64,000 nucleotides of DNA, taken from contig NW_005202428.1 in the NCBI RefSeq assembly GCF_000372725.1, positions 2,087,499-2,151,498 of the forward strand. The letters run 5' to 3'. Under the pieces are notes generated by a model, which saw nothing but the letters and a program-made list of their open reading frames with translations, was not told the DNA's origin and made no database searches. This stretch comes from Emiliania huxleyi CCMP1516 (taxonomy: Eukaryota > Haptophyta > Isochrysidales > Noelaerhabdaceae). Shown here piece after piece: positions 10,562 to 21,000 of the stretch (positions are counted from its first letter, which is position 1; the number at the start of each line of letters is the position of its first letter). Made by a program: the position numbers and the translations under genes.

Positions 10562-11709
10562 CTACAGACCGAGAGACGACTCACACGAAGGGTTGTGGCT
10601 GGTTCCTCCACCGCGGCACCTCCCGTACCGCCACTGCTGGCGCGAGCAGGCGCCTCGTCGCTGGTGATGCGCGGCCTGGCCCTCCCGCCGGTGGCCGCCC
10701 TTCTCCAGGGCGGCCGGGCTCGGGCGAGGCGGTGTTGCATAGGTCGGCACCGACTGCGTCTCTGTTTGGGAGCGCGGCTGGGGCTGGGGCTGGGGCTGCG
10801 TCTGCAGTGAGTGTGCGGCGTTCCACCCCTCGACGAACCTGTCCGCGTTCGCCGAGTTGAAAAAGTTCCGCATCAGCGTGATTGACGGCGAGAGGGCGAT
10901 GGCATAGTGGAACCACCCAGCGGGACAAAAGAGCGTGTCGCCCTCCTCGAGGACGGCGACGTGTGGGGTGGCCCGCCGCGCGCGCGGGAAGCGGCGGTAG
11001 TCGGGAGCGGTCGGGTCGAACCAGCTCTGCGCCGCGTCGCAACAGGTTCCCTCGCCCGCGCCCGCGCCTTCGCCCGCGCACTCGCCTGCGCACTCGCCCT
11101 CGCCCGCATGCAGGAGGTGCGCCTGCGACTTTGGATAGAGGACAAACTGCTTCCGGCCCCGCACCTGCGACAGCCACGCGTGCAGCGAGTACGTGTCGTG
11201 GTGGAGCCGCGTGACCGTCGCCGGAGGGCCAAAGAAGACCTTGGTCAGTTTGCGCGATAGGACTCCCAGAGGGCCATCCTCCTCGACGAGGTCCTCGACA
11301 AACGACATCCTGCCGACGTGGTCGCGCATGGCCTCGTGCGTGAGGAACGGGGTCCAGCTGTTGCCGTAAAAGGGGGTGCCGTGCTCGCGCTGCGACAGCC
11401 AGTGATCGCGCACAGTGAGGTACTTCACGTACTCGCGGAGAGGCAGCCGCACTGTCTGCATCGGCGTGCTCTCGCCCCTGCGGAGAGGCGCTTTGTCGTT
11501 CGCAATCAGCTGATCATCGCCATACTCACGAGAAAAGAACTCAAACGACCAGAGCTCGCGTGCCCTCCATCCGACGGTCGCGTCCGTGACGACGCAGGGA
11601 AGCCCCTCGCCGCCGGCCACAACGTGCTCGATATGCGTCTGCTCGGGTGAGAGCCCGCTGCGGCGCCTGATGGGGATGGCGCCGGGAACGGAGAAGGTGA
11701 AGAGATGCC
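10562..11709 (-). CDS. JmjC/cupin_8-domain 2-oxoglutarate dioxygenase, 5' end unresolved
   Basis: The main exon reads from the minus strand at about 11700 down to 10562. It starts within IPIRRRSGLSPEQTHIEHVV, typical of the N-terminal strand of JMJD-type hydroxylases. The fold is evident from FYGNSWTPFLTHEAMRDHVG, then TRLHHDTYSLHAWL with the Fe2+-binding HxD, then RGRKQFVLYPKSQ with the 2-oxoglutarate Lys. EGDTLFCPAGWFHYAIALS carries the distal His, followed by ITLMRNFF. All three iron ligands are present, so it is likely active as a protein or RNA hydroxylase or demethylase. A Glu/Cys/Gly insert (ECAGECAGEGAGAGEG) sits between β strands. The C-terminus is QP-rich, then basic. No in-frame ATG precedes the exon before a stop, and an acceptor (CATCAG| or CTTAG|) near 11670-11710 implies an upstream exon I cannot place. 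Confidence 0.75.
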
Positions 11710-13222
11710 ACTAAGGCCGGCCATGGCGAGCGCACCTTCGATTTTTTTCTCAGCCCACTTCTTCTCTTCCACCTGGTGGTGCGATGGGCTCCCTCCCGCG
11801 GGGAGAGCCCACGGCGGAACACACAAAATCGCAGGGCGACACGGTCCGAGCCCTCTGTCTGACTAGTCTGGCCCTCCGCGCTCCCCTCTCGGTGCTCCGT
11901 AAAATCTGAAACTTGGTCATCCTAGCGAGTAGGTCCCGACGCGCCAGCTGCTCCACATTGTTGAGGAGCATCGACGAGGGCGCGAGCGGCTTGGCGGACG
12001 AGCGTGAACCGCGAACTGGTTCATGACCGGGTTCACGGTTCACCCCGTGAACTGAGAGGCCTGCTCCTCGGGCGAGGGAGACAGTGGACCGACGGATGTA
12101 CAAATTCGGCCTCCTTCTTTTCTCGCCGGCGGCGGCCGAGAAATGTCGATGGGCGTGAAGCCTTGTTCGGCGCCTTCTCAGTGATTTTCAGCGCCGGTGC
12201 CAGAGGCACTGAAGGTTCACTCCACCCTCCGCCACCATGCTGTGCCAAGCCTGACCTAGCCGTGCCTTCTCGTCTTAGCCTCTCGCTGTTGCTTCTCGCG
12301 CCGCAAGCTCTCACGGAGCTTTCCCCAGCCCGTGTGCCCTCCGCGCCTCGTGTGATCCACACGCGATCCGGCTCCTGCCCGGCGCAGGTAGCCGTCTTTG
12401 ACCGCAGACGCGCAGTCTCGCACGCGATGATTCGGCGAAGATGCGCGCGCGCGCAGACCGCTCGGGCCCGCTGCTCCTGCGCACTAAGGACGCCCGCCCG
12501 CCCCGCGCCCGCGGCGCGTGCGCGGCCCCCATCCGGCGGCCGCACGCCTGATTGAGCCGGCTCGCTGCTCGTCACAGGCGGTGGCGCTCACCCGCATGGA
12601 CAAGGCACCCTGACGCGGTGCGTGCGCAGCGCCAACCGTCGCCGGCCCAGACTGAGGACTCGGACGGCCAGGGGCCGACAACTGATCGAGGTTTAGGGAG
12701 CCGCAGTCCCGGAGGGCCCCCTGCCCAGACGGATTTTGCTCCTCTCGCGACGGCAGGCTCGCCGGAACAACTGTCGCCGGGGAGTGGAAATGTCGTAACA
12801 GTGCCGCTGCAGCGCTGCGCTCTCCCTTTGCGGCCTCCCGGCCACGAGATAGCCGCGCGGTCGCAGTCGCCGGCCGTTGCACAGATGCGGCGGGTGCAAC
12901 CGCGCGTATACGCGTCCGCCGCGGCGGAGAGGCGTCGCGTGTTTGAAGTCTTGGTGCAGAGTGGCGCCCGCGCGCCAGAGTCCGTTGCAGCTGCAGCCGG
13001 CAGCTAAAGACGTGTTCATCTTTAAACCAAATAAACCGAGGTGAGCGTGGTGGGTGCGGCGGGAGAGCTCGGAACGGTTCTAGCGCGAGCGAAACTCTAT
13101 TAGCCTGGCTTTTTCTTTTCACCAGACGGCTTGATCGGCTCAGCCACGCTAAAGGAGTCACGCTCGGTCGAGTTTGCGTTTGCCCGTGCTGCTCGCGAGC
13201 TCGGCTGCTTGTACGGGCGACG
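11710..13222. other. Interval upstream of the JmjC gene, one candidate minus-strand exon
   Basis: The minus strand at about 11870-12003 reads PLAPSSMLLNNVEQLARRDL then LARMTKFQILRST, which has the look of coding sequence. It could be an upstream exon of the JmjC gene or a separate fragment; I do not recognise it. A short inverted/direct cluster of GGTTCA(C)/GTGAAC lies at 12004-12055. 12060-13010 is GC-rich with long open frames on both strands and no recognisable domain. 13010-13222 is AT-richer and is the likely promoter and 5' UTR of the next gene. Confidence 0.3.
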
Positions 13223-14695
13223 ATGGGTAGGCCGATTCCGCGGAACCTCCAGGCTGCCCACGACAAGAAGTGGATCCCCAAGAGCATCGGCAAAGGCACA
13301 CACCACCGCGAAAAGTATCGAGCGCTGCTCGACGCCGGCTGGACCATCCTGCACAGTGGCAGCAAGAGCGACTGCCGCGTGGGCTACTACGCGCCAAATG
13401 GTGTCGGCTTCGACTCACTTTCCAAGGCGTGGGCAGCGCACGAGGCTGGCAAGACGGACAAGGGCGTGATCCGCGAGTACGTTTCGGAGGCGGGCATGAG
13501 GCTCGTCCGGACGGAGCTCAACGGGCACCTCTTCGAGAAGAAGGGGGTCAAGGAGAGGCCGTCACAGGCGGGCTTGGCGGCCGTCCGCACGCCGCTCAAC
13601 GCGGCCGCGATCGATGCGGGCGAGCTCAAGGAGGCGCCGTCACAGGCGGGCTTGAGGGCCGTCCGCACGCCGCTCAACGCGGCCGCGATCGATGCGGGCG
13701 AGCTCAAGGAGCGGGCGTCGACCGCGGGCACGGCGGCCGTCCGCACGTCGCTCAACGCGGCCGCGATCGATGCGGGCGACCTCAAGGAGGTGGCGTCGAG
13801 GGCGGGCAAGTGCAACCCCGCAAACCAGCGCAGGTCGTGGGCGGCGGCCGCCGCGCGAGGCACCGGCGAGACGCAGGACGGCCTCTCGCCGCAGGAGCGA
13901 GAGGACATGGCGCAGCAGGTTGCGGGCGAGGTCAACGCCGTCGCGATCGCCGCGCTCGATCACAGCGGGAGCACCTCCGTCTACGTCGCCGTCGGCAGCC
14001 ACCGCCGCATGGTGACCAACCTGCAGGAGGCCAAAAAAAAGGGGTGGAAGTGCCTCGGCGGCTGTGAGGTTCTCGCCTCCCTGCTCCGCTCCACCCCGGT
14101 CGCTTTCGTCCTCGATGAGAAGGGCCACGCGCAGCGCTTCTGCACCGCAAGCCTGCGGAAGCACCTGAAGGCGGGCAACATCGAGGTCTTCGTGAGCGAG
14201 GAGTGCATGCATGCCGCGTCGACCGCCAAGCGGTCGGAGGTGCTCTCCCACACGGAGCTGATGCAGCAGTACCCGCACCCGCGCACCCTCATGTCGGGCA
14301 TCTCCAAGGGCGGGCCGCAGCAGGGCCAGGCCTGCGGCCACGCGCTCGGCGTGCTGATGATGCACTGCATGGGCGAGCACTTCGTCGCGCCGCAGGTCGA
14401 CACGTACGTCCTCGAGATCCAAGCCAGCCCGGCCTACCGCGAGCGGAAGGACGAGCTGGGCAGCACCTGGCAGGAGCACGCGCAGCAGCAGGCGTCGTCG
14501 TCGTCCGCGCCGCTCGAGCTGCCGGCGTGGTCGCGCGCCTTCACCAGGAGGAAGCGTGTCCCAGGCGGCCATAAAATCACGGCCCTCAGCGAAGCTGGGA
14601 AGACGCGCACTGTGCTGCTGGGGGTCCAGACCCCCCCCCCCCCCCCAGCAGCAGGGATGACTTTAGATGTGGAGGGGGGGTACCGAGCAATGTAG
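13223..14695 (+). CDS. Unrecognised protein with 26-residue tandem repeats
   Basis: A single ORF of 490 residues from the ATG at 13223. Residues 1-75 (RPIPRNLQAAHDKKWIPKSI ... GYYAPNGVGFDSLSKAW) are followed by about three and a half copies of a 26-residue unit with consensus AGLxAVRTPLNAAAIDAGEL. A diverged copy precedes them (AGMRLVRTELNGHLFEKKG). At DNA level the unit is 78 bp, spanning about 13545-13815. A compact domain follows (VYVAVGSHRRMVTNLQEAKK ... VLASLLRSTPVAFVLDEKGH ... NIEVFVSEECMHAAST), then SGISKGGPQQGQACGHALGV. I recognise no family. The extreme C-terminus runs through a C-tract (14631-14646, PPPPP) and is probably past the true end or shifted. GC and codon use resemble the neighbours. 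Confidence 0.6.
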   Translation: MGRPIPRNLQAAHDKKWIPKSIGKGTHHREKYRALLDAGWTILHSGSKSDCRVGYYAPNGVGFDSLSKAWAAHEAGKTDKGVIREYVSEAGMRLVRTELNGHLFEKKGVKERPSQAGLAAVRTPLNAAAIDAGELKEAPSQAGLRAVRTPLNAAAIDAGELKERASTAGTAAVRTSLNAAAIDAGDLKEVASRAGKCNPANQRRSWAAAAARGTGETQDGLSPQEREDMAQQVAGEVNAVAIAALDHSGSTSVYVAVGSHRRMVTNLQEAKKKGWKCLGGCEVLASLLRSTPVAFVLDEKGHAQRFCTASLRKHLKAGNIEVFVSEECMHAASTAKRSEVLSHTELMQQYPHPRTLMSGISKGGPQQGQACGHALGVLMMHCMGEHFVAPQVDTYVLEIQASPAYRERKDELGSTWQEHAQQQASSSSAPLELPAWSRAFTRRKRVPGGHKITALSEAGKTRTVLLGVQTPPPPPAAGMTLDVEGGYRAM

Positions 14696-15897
14696 TGCGG
14701 CCGCTCTGGGTGAGAGTGCGAGTGTGGCCGGGGGGCGGGTGAACTTCCTGCCCCATTCCCTCCCTAGGCCTTTGTGTGTTTTCTTTCGGGGAGCCTTTCT
14801 TTCTCTGGGGGGGCGCGGGGCCCCCCGGAGGCACCGTGCGCCGTGCAGCAGTGCGGAAACGGGGCTCCGGCTCCGTTAGTCTCCGTTAGCACCGACTTCC
14901 CGAATGATTACGGTTGATTAGAGGGCAGATTTGGAGAGATCTCGAGGAGTACATACAGACAGACCCTCCAACCATCAGAAAACTCCGACCTGATCGGTCG
15001 TACTGACCGCCGACAGATCACTCCAGACAGCAGACAGGCCGACGTCTGCACGCGGCCGGCCGGGCGAGAGGCTTGACACGATCCGACCCTGCGAGACCCT
15101 GACGCTGCTGCTCTAGCTATCAGACATGCGCTGCTGACTGCTGCCACAATGTGCGACCGGTGCTGGCCCACTTGGCGGCCTTCCCGGTCAGTGGTGAGGC
15201 GCAGTTCAGAGCTGTCGATGGCGCGATGCCGCACCGGTCCCACATTGGTAACACGAGACCACCACGTTTGCCGGTCCAAGAGAGAGGCACTGGTGCTGTC
15301 CTGAGAAGGTTCGTGGTCCCTCTTGACTGCCCATGCGCGCGAGGCTGTGTAGGCATAGCCTCGAGAGTGCCAGCAGCCAATCTGAGGCAGTTTGTGACGC
15401 GCATTGCGTCAGAAGCGTGCACGCAGCTGGAAGGACACCTTCCTACTGGCCGTACGATCAGGTCGTCACTGAATGCTTGATACTAAGGCCGCGAGCTATG
15501 CAGGTGATGAATTGTGCAGCATGGCACGGTCAGCAGCGCCGACAGGCTGTCGCAAGGCGTGATAGCATGGCCGCAAGTAACGCCGAGTTCCCATGAAAAC
15601 AAGTGAAAATTTGCGCAAAAAAAAGAAAAAATCCGAAAAAAAATCGGCGCCTGCGGCGGGCCATGGGACCCCATCGCCCCCCCGCATGGATACCCTCAAG
15701 GGCCCCCGCGCCCCCCCAGAGCTTTCTTTCTCTTTACTGCAACTACACAAAGTGCTCGGTGCTCTTTGGTGGGTGTAGGAATCTGCTCGTGGAGAATACG
15801 CGGATCGCTACGTATAGGATGTGCTTGTGGAATCGTCACCCGGGCCCCCCTCACTCACCCCCACCGTGCCGGCTGCCGCGCCTGTGCCCTGCCTCCT
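14696..15897. other. Non-coding interval with degenerate repeats
   Basis: 14630-14830 is rich in C and G homopolymers. 15130-15480 (+) has an open frame (GNTRPPRLPVQERGTGAVLR) without recognisable domains and may be old transposon sequence. 15590-15650 is A-rich ([18 protein letters not shown]). No gene is supported. Confidence 0.35.
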
Positions 15898-18489
15898 TCA
15901 CGACGCCATCATCTCGCGGTACTCGCGCTGGTCCTCCGTCATCTTGAGGAAGACGGCGTACTTGCGAGCGTGGTAGGCGGCCACCTCCCCCTCCTCCGCC
16001 GGCCGCACCGTCCGCCCGACCGACGTCATCGCCGCCGCCGCCTCGCTGACCGACGCGTGCGCGCCTCCGGCGGTGGCGGCGAGGACGGCCGCGCCGAGCA
16101 GCACCGCCTCGTCATTGGTCGGGATGTGGAGCGGCAGTCGCAGCGCGTCGGCGTGCGAGGACACGTAGAGCGGGTTCTTGCTCAGGCCGCCGCAGACCTG
16201 GCGCAGGGACGCGCACGGCCGAGGCTGTGAGCACCGGAACCAGAACCGGAACGGACGGGGTCGTCTCCCGCGGGCGTACGCGGGCTGCGGATGCAGCCGG
16301 GCGAGGAGGAGACGTCTTTCGCGTCTAGGGCCGCACGAAGACTCGCCCGATCGTCGGGTGCCCCGCCGCCTGCATCGCCTCGACAATCTGGCGCGTCTGG
16401 TAGGCGAGCGACTGGACGGCGGCGAGGTAGACTACGGCGAGCTCGTCCTCGCCGGAAGCGAGCCCCACCCCGACCACACCGGCGCGCCTGTGAGCTCACG
16501 GAGGTACGGGGTCAGAGGCAGGAGCAGGCACAGGCCGACTGCGGAGGGCGAGATGCGGCGCGCGCATCGCCGGGTCGGCGAGAGGCGAGCGGTTGCCGTT
16601 GACGTCGGGGGTCACCTAACGCCAACCCACCGCTCCTCTCGCGCACCCCCCCCCCCCCCCCTCGGCGGGGCGGCGCTGCGCGGCGGGGGAGGCGTCACGT
16701 GCACGTCCGAGGCGAGGGTCGGAAGAGGCACACGCCGCGCAGCCGCGAGCTCGTCGAGTCGCCTGCACGCGCCGAGAGGAGCCGCGCGGTGAGAGAGAGT
16801 GGCGAGACTGGGGGCGTCGGCCACAAAGCCCCCTCCCCCTCCACCCCTCCGCCAGCAGTCGCAGCCGCCTACCCCGCGGCGCCTGTTGAGGCGGGCGGCG
16901 ACGGGCTCGCCGGCGGCGTCGGCAGCGGCGATCGCGGCGGCGCCGGCGGGGTGCGACGCGATGACGAAGTCGAGGAATGCGCCGGCGGCGGACTGGCCGC
17001 CCTCATTCAAGTTGAAGGACGGGAACATGGCGCCGTAATAGGGGCCCCACACGCCGCGCACGAAGACGGGCTCGTGCGAGGAGGCCATGTGGCACGTAGA
17101 GGTGCCTATCCGCCGAGAGGGGGACCCGTCCTCCATGCAGTCGCCACAGGAGGCCGTGTGGCGGGGGGAGCCGCCTGCAGCGAACCAACAACTCGACGCG
17201 TCAACAGGCGCTCATCACAGCCAAGGGCGCCCCGGCGGCGTCGGCGGCGGACGCGCCTGCGATGAGGCCGAGCCGCGCCTCGAGCCCGCCCTACAGGACG
17301 GTTCCGAGAAGGGTCCGAGCGGGTCCAGCGAAGAGCCGCGACTCGAGCCCCCGCCTCCTCGTCGCCACCTCCCTCGCCGCCTCCCGCCTCCCGCGGCAAC
17401 GCGGCGCCGAGGCTGCCCACCCCGCCCGCGTGCGCGTCGATCATGCCCACCCCGACCGGCGTGCCTGGCCGGAGGCCGAGCGCCTCCGCTGCAGAGGGGC
17501 CGACGCCGCCGCCGAGGGCGGCGCCAGGCGGCAGGACATCCTTCCCGATGGCCGCCTCGGGCAGGTCTCCCTCGCCTAGAGGACGGCTCGGAGAGGGCTT
17601 AGAGACGGCGAGCAGGGGAGAGCAGCCTCGGCCAGGCCGCCCTCGCCGAACCCGACCGACTCGAAGAAGCTGCGGTCCCATCCTGTGGCGCAGAGAGGGG
17701 CTCGGGCCACCTCTGGTCCTAGCGAAGTCTCTCACCGCCGCCGATAGGGTGCTCTCTCGGGCCCTCTCGGGCCCTCGCACCGCCGCCGGCTGGCGAAGCG
17801 TCGTAGTTCCACTTGCATACAACCGTGCAGAGGGAGCGGGCGTGCTGCGAGCCGTCGGTGGCGGCGTAGGCGAGGAAGTCGGCGAGGTCAAGCGCCTTGC
17901 CGCCCCCCTCGGCGGTCGCCGCCGCGTGGAAGGCGTGCGGCATCTCGTCCCGCAGCCAGAGTAGCTTTGGCACCTCCATCTCCGGCGATACTGCGCCGCC
18001 CACGTTCGCTAGCCTCGCGTGGCCGCCGCGGTTGATGCGGGCGGCCTGCTCCTCGCTGCGGTGGTCCATCCACACGATCACGTTGCGCCGCGCCTCGTCG
18101 GGCACCGTTGGGTCGATGCCCACCGGCGCACCCTCCGAGTCGAGCAGCACGAGGGAGCACGTGGCGTCAAATGCGACGCCGCACACCTCGTCGGCGGTGG
18201 CGCCGGCGGCGGAGAGCGCGCCACGGACGCAGTTGCACACGGCGGCCCAAATATCCTCGGACGACTGCTCGTAGTGCTCCGGCAGCGGGTTCCACATGGT
18301 TATGTCCTGCTTGTGGACGCCGAGGAGCGTGCCGTCCCGGACGTCGACGACGCCCGCACGGGCCGAGCCAGTTCCCACGTCGACGCCAATGGCGTAGCGC
18401 GGTGCAGCAGCAGCAGTCTCGGAGAGCCTCGGAGGTGGCGCGCGAGAGATAGCGACGGCCACCGCCGCCAGCAGCGAGGTGATTATCAT
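15898..18489 (-). CDS. FGGY-family carbohydrate kinase (D-ribulokinase-like), multi-exon
   Basis: ATP-dependent phosphorylation of a sugar or polyol is the family activity. The motif set matches the FGGY/YDR109C ribulokinase branch. From ATG 18489 the N-terminus has a hydrophobic stretch ([13 protein letters not shown]), a possible signal or organelle presequence. Then come the ATP-site [46 protein letters not shown] and [15 protein letters not shown]. Later exons give [39 protein letters not shown] with the catalytic Asp, [20 protein letters not shown] and [15 protein letters not shown]. Next are [36 protein letters not shown], and the C-terminal exon [20 protein letters not shown] through the stop at 15898. 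Introns fall near 17600-17720, 17150-17260, 16640-16790 and 16200-16330. All major motifs are present, so it is probably functional. Confidence 0.85.
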
Positions 18490-18674
18490 GCGCCGCGCGA
18501 CGATGGCGGCGAGTCCGATAATATGTCGGGAAAGAAAGCTGGGTGCCCGAATCCACCATCAGTCTGTTTTGCTACTCGCTGCGCCGTTGCCCCGCCCCTC
18601 CCATGCATGCATCTTCTGCCTTTTCTTTCCGTTGCTGCTCTCTGTCGTTCAATAAATAAAACGGACACCTCTAC

Positions 18675-19175
18675 TACCGTCGGGTCTCTATTTTAAGACC
18701 AAGTAAACAGCAATAGATCCGGGTGTAGTGCCGGATCAGTTCCTGGAGCCAGGGGGACCGATTCGCGCTTGCCAAGGGACCAATTGCTGGCACCCGGTGG
18801 GGGCGGGGGGGGGGGGGGGGGCAGAGGGCTTGCGACCCGTGGCAGGGTGACGAGCGGAGGCAGCCCGCCGGTGGGCGAGCCAAACTCTGGCGGAGGCAGC
18901 CCGCTCACCCCCAGGCGCCCCTCGAACCGGAGGGTGGTCTGCCACCGCTGCGCGACCGGCGCGCCGAGGGCGGGCGACATCAGCTTCGCGCCACAGTCGA
19001 CCTGGGGGGACCGATTCTCGGCAGGTTTGGCAGGGCGGGCAGTGTGTGTGTGTGTGTGAAGGATCGATTGCTGTACAACGAGGGACCGATTCCGTGAGGG
19101 CCGGGTATCGATTAGGCCGCTTGAGGGCCGGATCTATTGCTGTTTACTTGGTCTTAAAATAGAGACCCGACGGTA
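18675..19175. mobile_element. TIR element 3 with TA duplication, about 500 bp
   Basis: A perfect 46-bp terminal inverted repeat begins CCGTCGGGTCTCTATTTTAA at 18677 and is mirrored at 19128-19173. TA (18675-18676, 19174-19175) borders each end. The interior has four copies of GGGACCGATT/GGGACCAATT and a partial duplication around GCGGAGGCAGCCCGC (two copies near 18858 and 18890), but no ORF of interest. Structure and size fit a MITE. Confidence 0.85.
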
Positions 19176-19258
19176 GGAGATGGGCAAAAAGGAGCAGCTC
19201 CCCGCCCCGTCCCTCCCTGGTGCGCCTGTGTTCGTTCTCCCTTTCTTGTCACTGGCCT

Positions 19259-20317
19259 CTACCGCCCGCGGGACGGCCGGCTCACGACGCGGCGCGCCCC
19301 CGGCGGCGACGCGTCGTGAAACTTGGAGAGAACCTTGAACGGGTGCGACGACACGACCTTGCGCTTCGTACCCCGCTCGCCCTGCGCTTCAAAGCAGAGC
19401 TTCACCAGCCGGCGCAGGTTCCCCGACTTGCCGTGGAACACCCGGCGCGAGAAGCGGAGGTCAAACGACGCGCTGCCCTGCTCGTCGGCGGCGAGGTGCT
19501 GCAGCGGCGCGTTTGACCCGTCGACGAGGCCGCCGGCCAGGTCTTTGCCGCCGCTGCAACGATCTCCTTCGACGAACTCGACCCGCGCCTCCACCCGGCT
19601 GCCCGCTTCCAGGCCTCGCAGCGTGCACTTGAGGGAACGCTCGAGGTTGACCTCTGTGTGGTCGTGCCTCCTCCGGACCGCCATTTCCGGTCTGGCATAG
19701 CTGTGCCATGCGGTGGGGTTTATTTGAAGCCCGGGGATGCCGTGGTCGAGGCATCCGCCACCATGCCCTTCCACTTCCGGAAAAGCCGTTGCGCCCATGA
19801 TCGATGGAGCGAGGGCGTGCAATGCCGCGTCCTTGCCGCTCGAGGCGCCGGTGAGCTTCAGTGGCAGCCGCTCGACGCCGTCGGAAAGCGAGAGGTGAAT
19901 CTCAGTGAGAAAATCGTCGAGCTGCGGCTCGTCCATCGAAACGGGGTCCGGCGCGTCCATCTCGAGGGCAGAAATTGTCCGGCGCTGAGGTGCGGCCTCG
20001 TGAAGGTCCTCGTGGCCTGCTCCAAGGCCGCCGCGGGGCGGGTCGCCACCGCAGAGGAGACGGCTGCTGCACGGTGAGTCCATCACTGGTGGTGAGGGGC
20101 TGCGCGGCCTCAACGGCGAAGGAGAAAACACCTTGAATGGCACTCCGTAGGAACGCGTAGCGTGCTGGCAGCGGGTTGCTGTGAGAGAGCTCACAACTTG
20201 AGTGAGTGAGCCCTCGGGGCTCTCCGCCACAATAACTGTGCCCGTCTCCGTGCACGATGCGACACAGCAACATGCAGCACCAGGGGCGACGCCAGGCGGG
20301 GATCGATTCGGCATCAT
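19259..20317 (-). CDS. Unrecognised protein, possible β-sandwich C-terminus
   Basis: An open frame of 352 residues from ATG 20317. The first 75 residues are low-complexity and may be UTR. The better-behaved part begins about MDSPCSSRLLCGG. It includes MDEPQLDDFLTEIHLSLSDG, NLERSLKCTLRGLEAGSRVE, FVEGDRCSGGKDLAGGLVDG and ASFDLRFSRRVFHGKSGNLR. The end is VKLCFEAQ then KRKVVSSHPFKVLSKFHDA, closing with a basic tail. The alternating polar/hydrophobic pattern and the VVSSHPFKVLSK segment suggest an Ig-like β fold of a DNA-binding type, but this is inference and I name no family. Confidence 0.5.
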   Translation of the reverse strand: MMPNRSPPGVAPGAACCCVASCTETGTVIVAESPEGSLTQVVSSLTATRCQHATRSYGVPFKVFSPSPLRPRSPSPPVMDSPCSSRLLCGGDPPRGGLGAGHEDLHEAAPQRRTISALEMDAPDPVSMDEPQLDDFLTEIHLSLSDGVERLPLKLTGASSGKDAALHALAPSIMGATAFPEVEGHGGGCLDHGIPGLQINPTAWHSYARPEMAVRRRHDHTEVNLERSLKCTLRGLEAGSRVEARVEFVEGDRCSGGKDLAGGLVDGSNAPLQHLAADEQGSASFDLRFSRRVFHGKSGNLRRLVKLCFEAQGERGTKRKVVSSHPFKVLSKFHDASPPGARRVVSRPSRGR

Positions 20318-20632
20318 GGACCTGGCGCTGACACGGTCGGCTCGTCGGCAAGGCTATCGGCAAACTCGATTGAAGGCAAACACGTTCGTTACAACGCCCG
20401 ATGACGACGGTCGGAGAATGGCCGCTGGAAGGGACGGTGCCCCCCCCACCCACCACCACCACCAGAGGAAACCCCCACTCTGATCTCTGTCGTCGATCGA
20501 GGCCGTGTGTCGCGTGTGTGTCTCATCAAGGTTTAACTTCAGGCATCATAATGGGTCAATCATTAAATAATGTCTTATCTCTCGGCGAATCGAGTGTTCG
20601 CGGTACGCGGTGAGACGTGCACACACAGGTCA
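20318..20632. other. Short intergenic stretch with a repeat seen again at 20880
   Basis: CGGAGAATGGCCGCTGGAAG followed by a C-rich run and GTCGATCGA (20412-20500) recurs imperfectly at 20881-20975. No gene is visible. Confidence 0.5.
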
Positions 20633-20880
20633 CAGTGTTGTGGCAAAAAAAGAATTTCGATTTCATTCAATGGATGTGCGGCTAATGACTGCACTCCGAT
20701 GCTCCAAGTCCAGAGATCGGCAAAACAAACGCGCCTTCCAAGTGCTCCACCGCGGCGTTCAACTTTGAGTGGGCAGGGTGACTATGCTGCTCAGGAAGCG
20801 TCTCCCAGAAGTTCTCCGTTTGGAGCTTCTTGAGCCGGTGTCGGGTGGGCGTCGTGAATGACGATGCTCCACCCGGGCCA
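20633..20880 (-). pseudogene. Duplicated 3' fragment of the F-box/SnoaL gene
   Basis: 20725-20880 copies the last coding exon and 3' flank of the gene at 22668-23911 (source about 22605-22760). Differences are a 2-bp insertion (GGTGACTATGC versus GGTATGC) and a few substitutions. The shared block also includes the upstream CAGTGTTGTGGCAAAAAA segment. The copy has no upstream exons and cannot make the protein. Confidence 0.8.
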
Positions 20881-21000
20881 CGGAGAATGCCCGCTGGAAG
20901 GGACGGTCCTCCCCCCCCCCCCCCCAAAGGGAAGGAACCCCCCCCCACACACACACTCTCTCTGCGTCGATCGGCCCCTCGAATGTCGTCGGTCTCGGGC

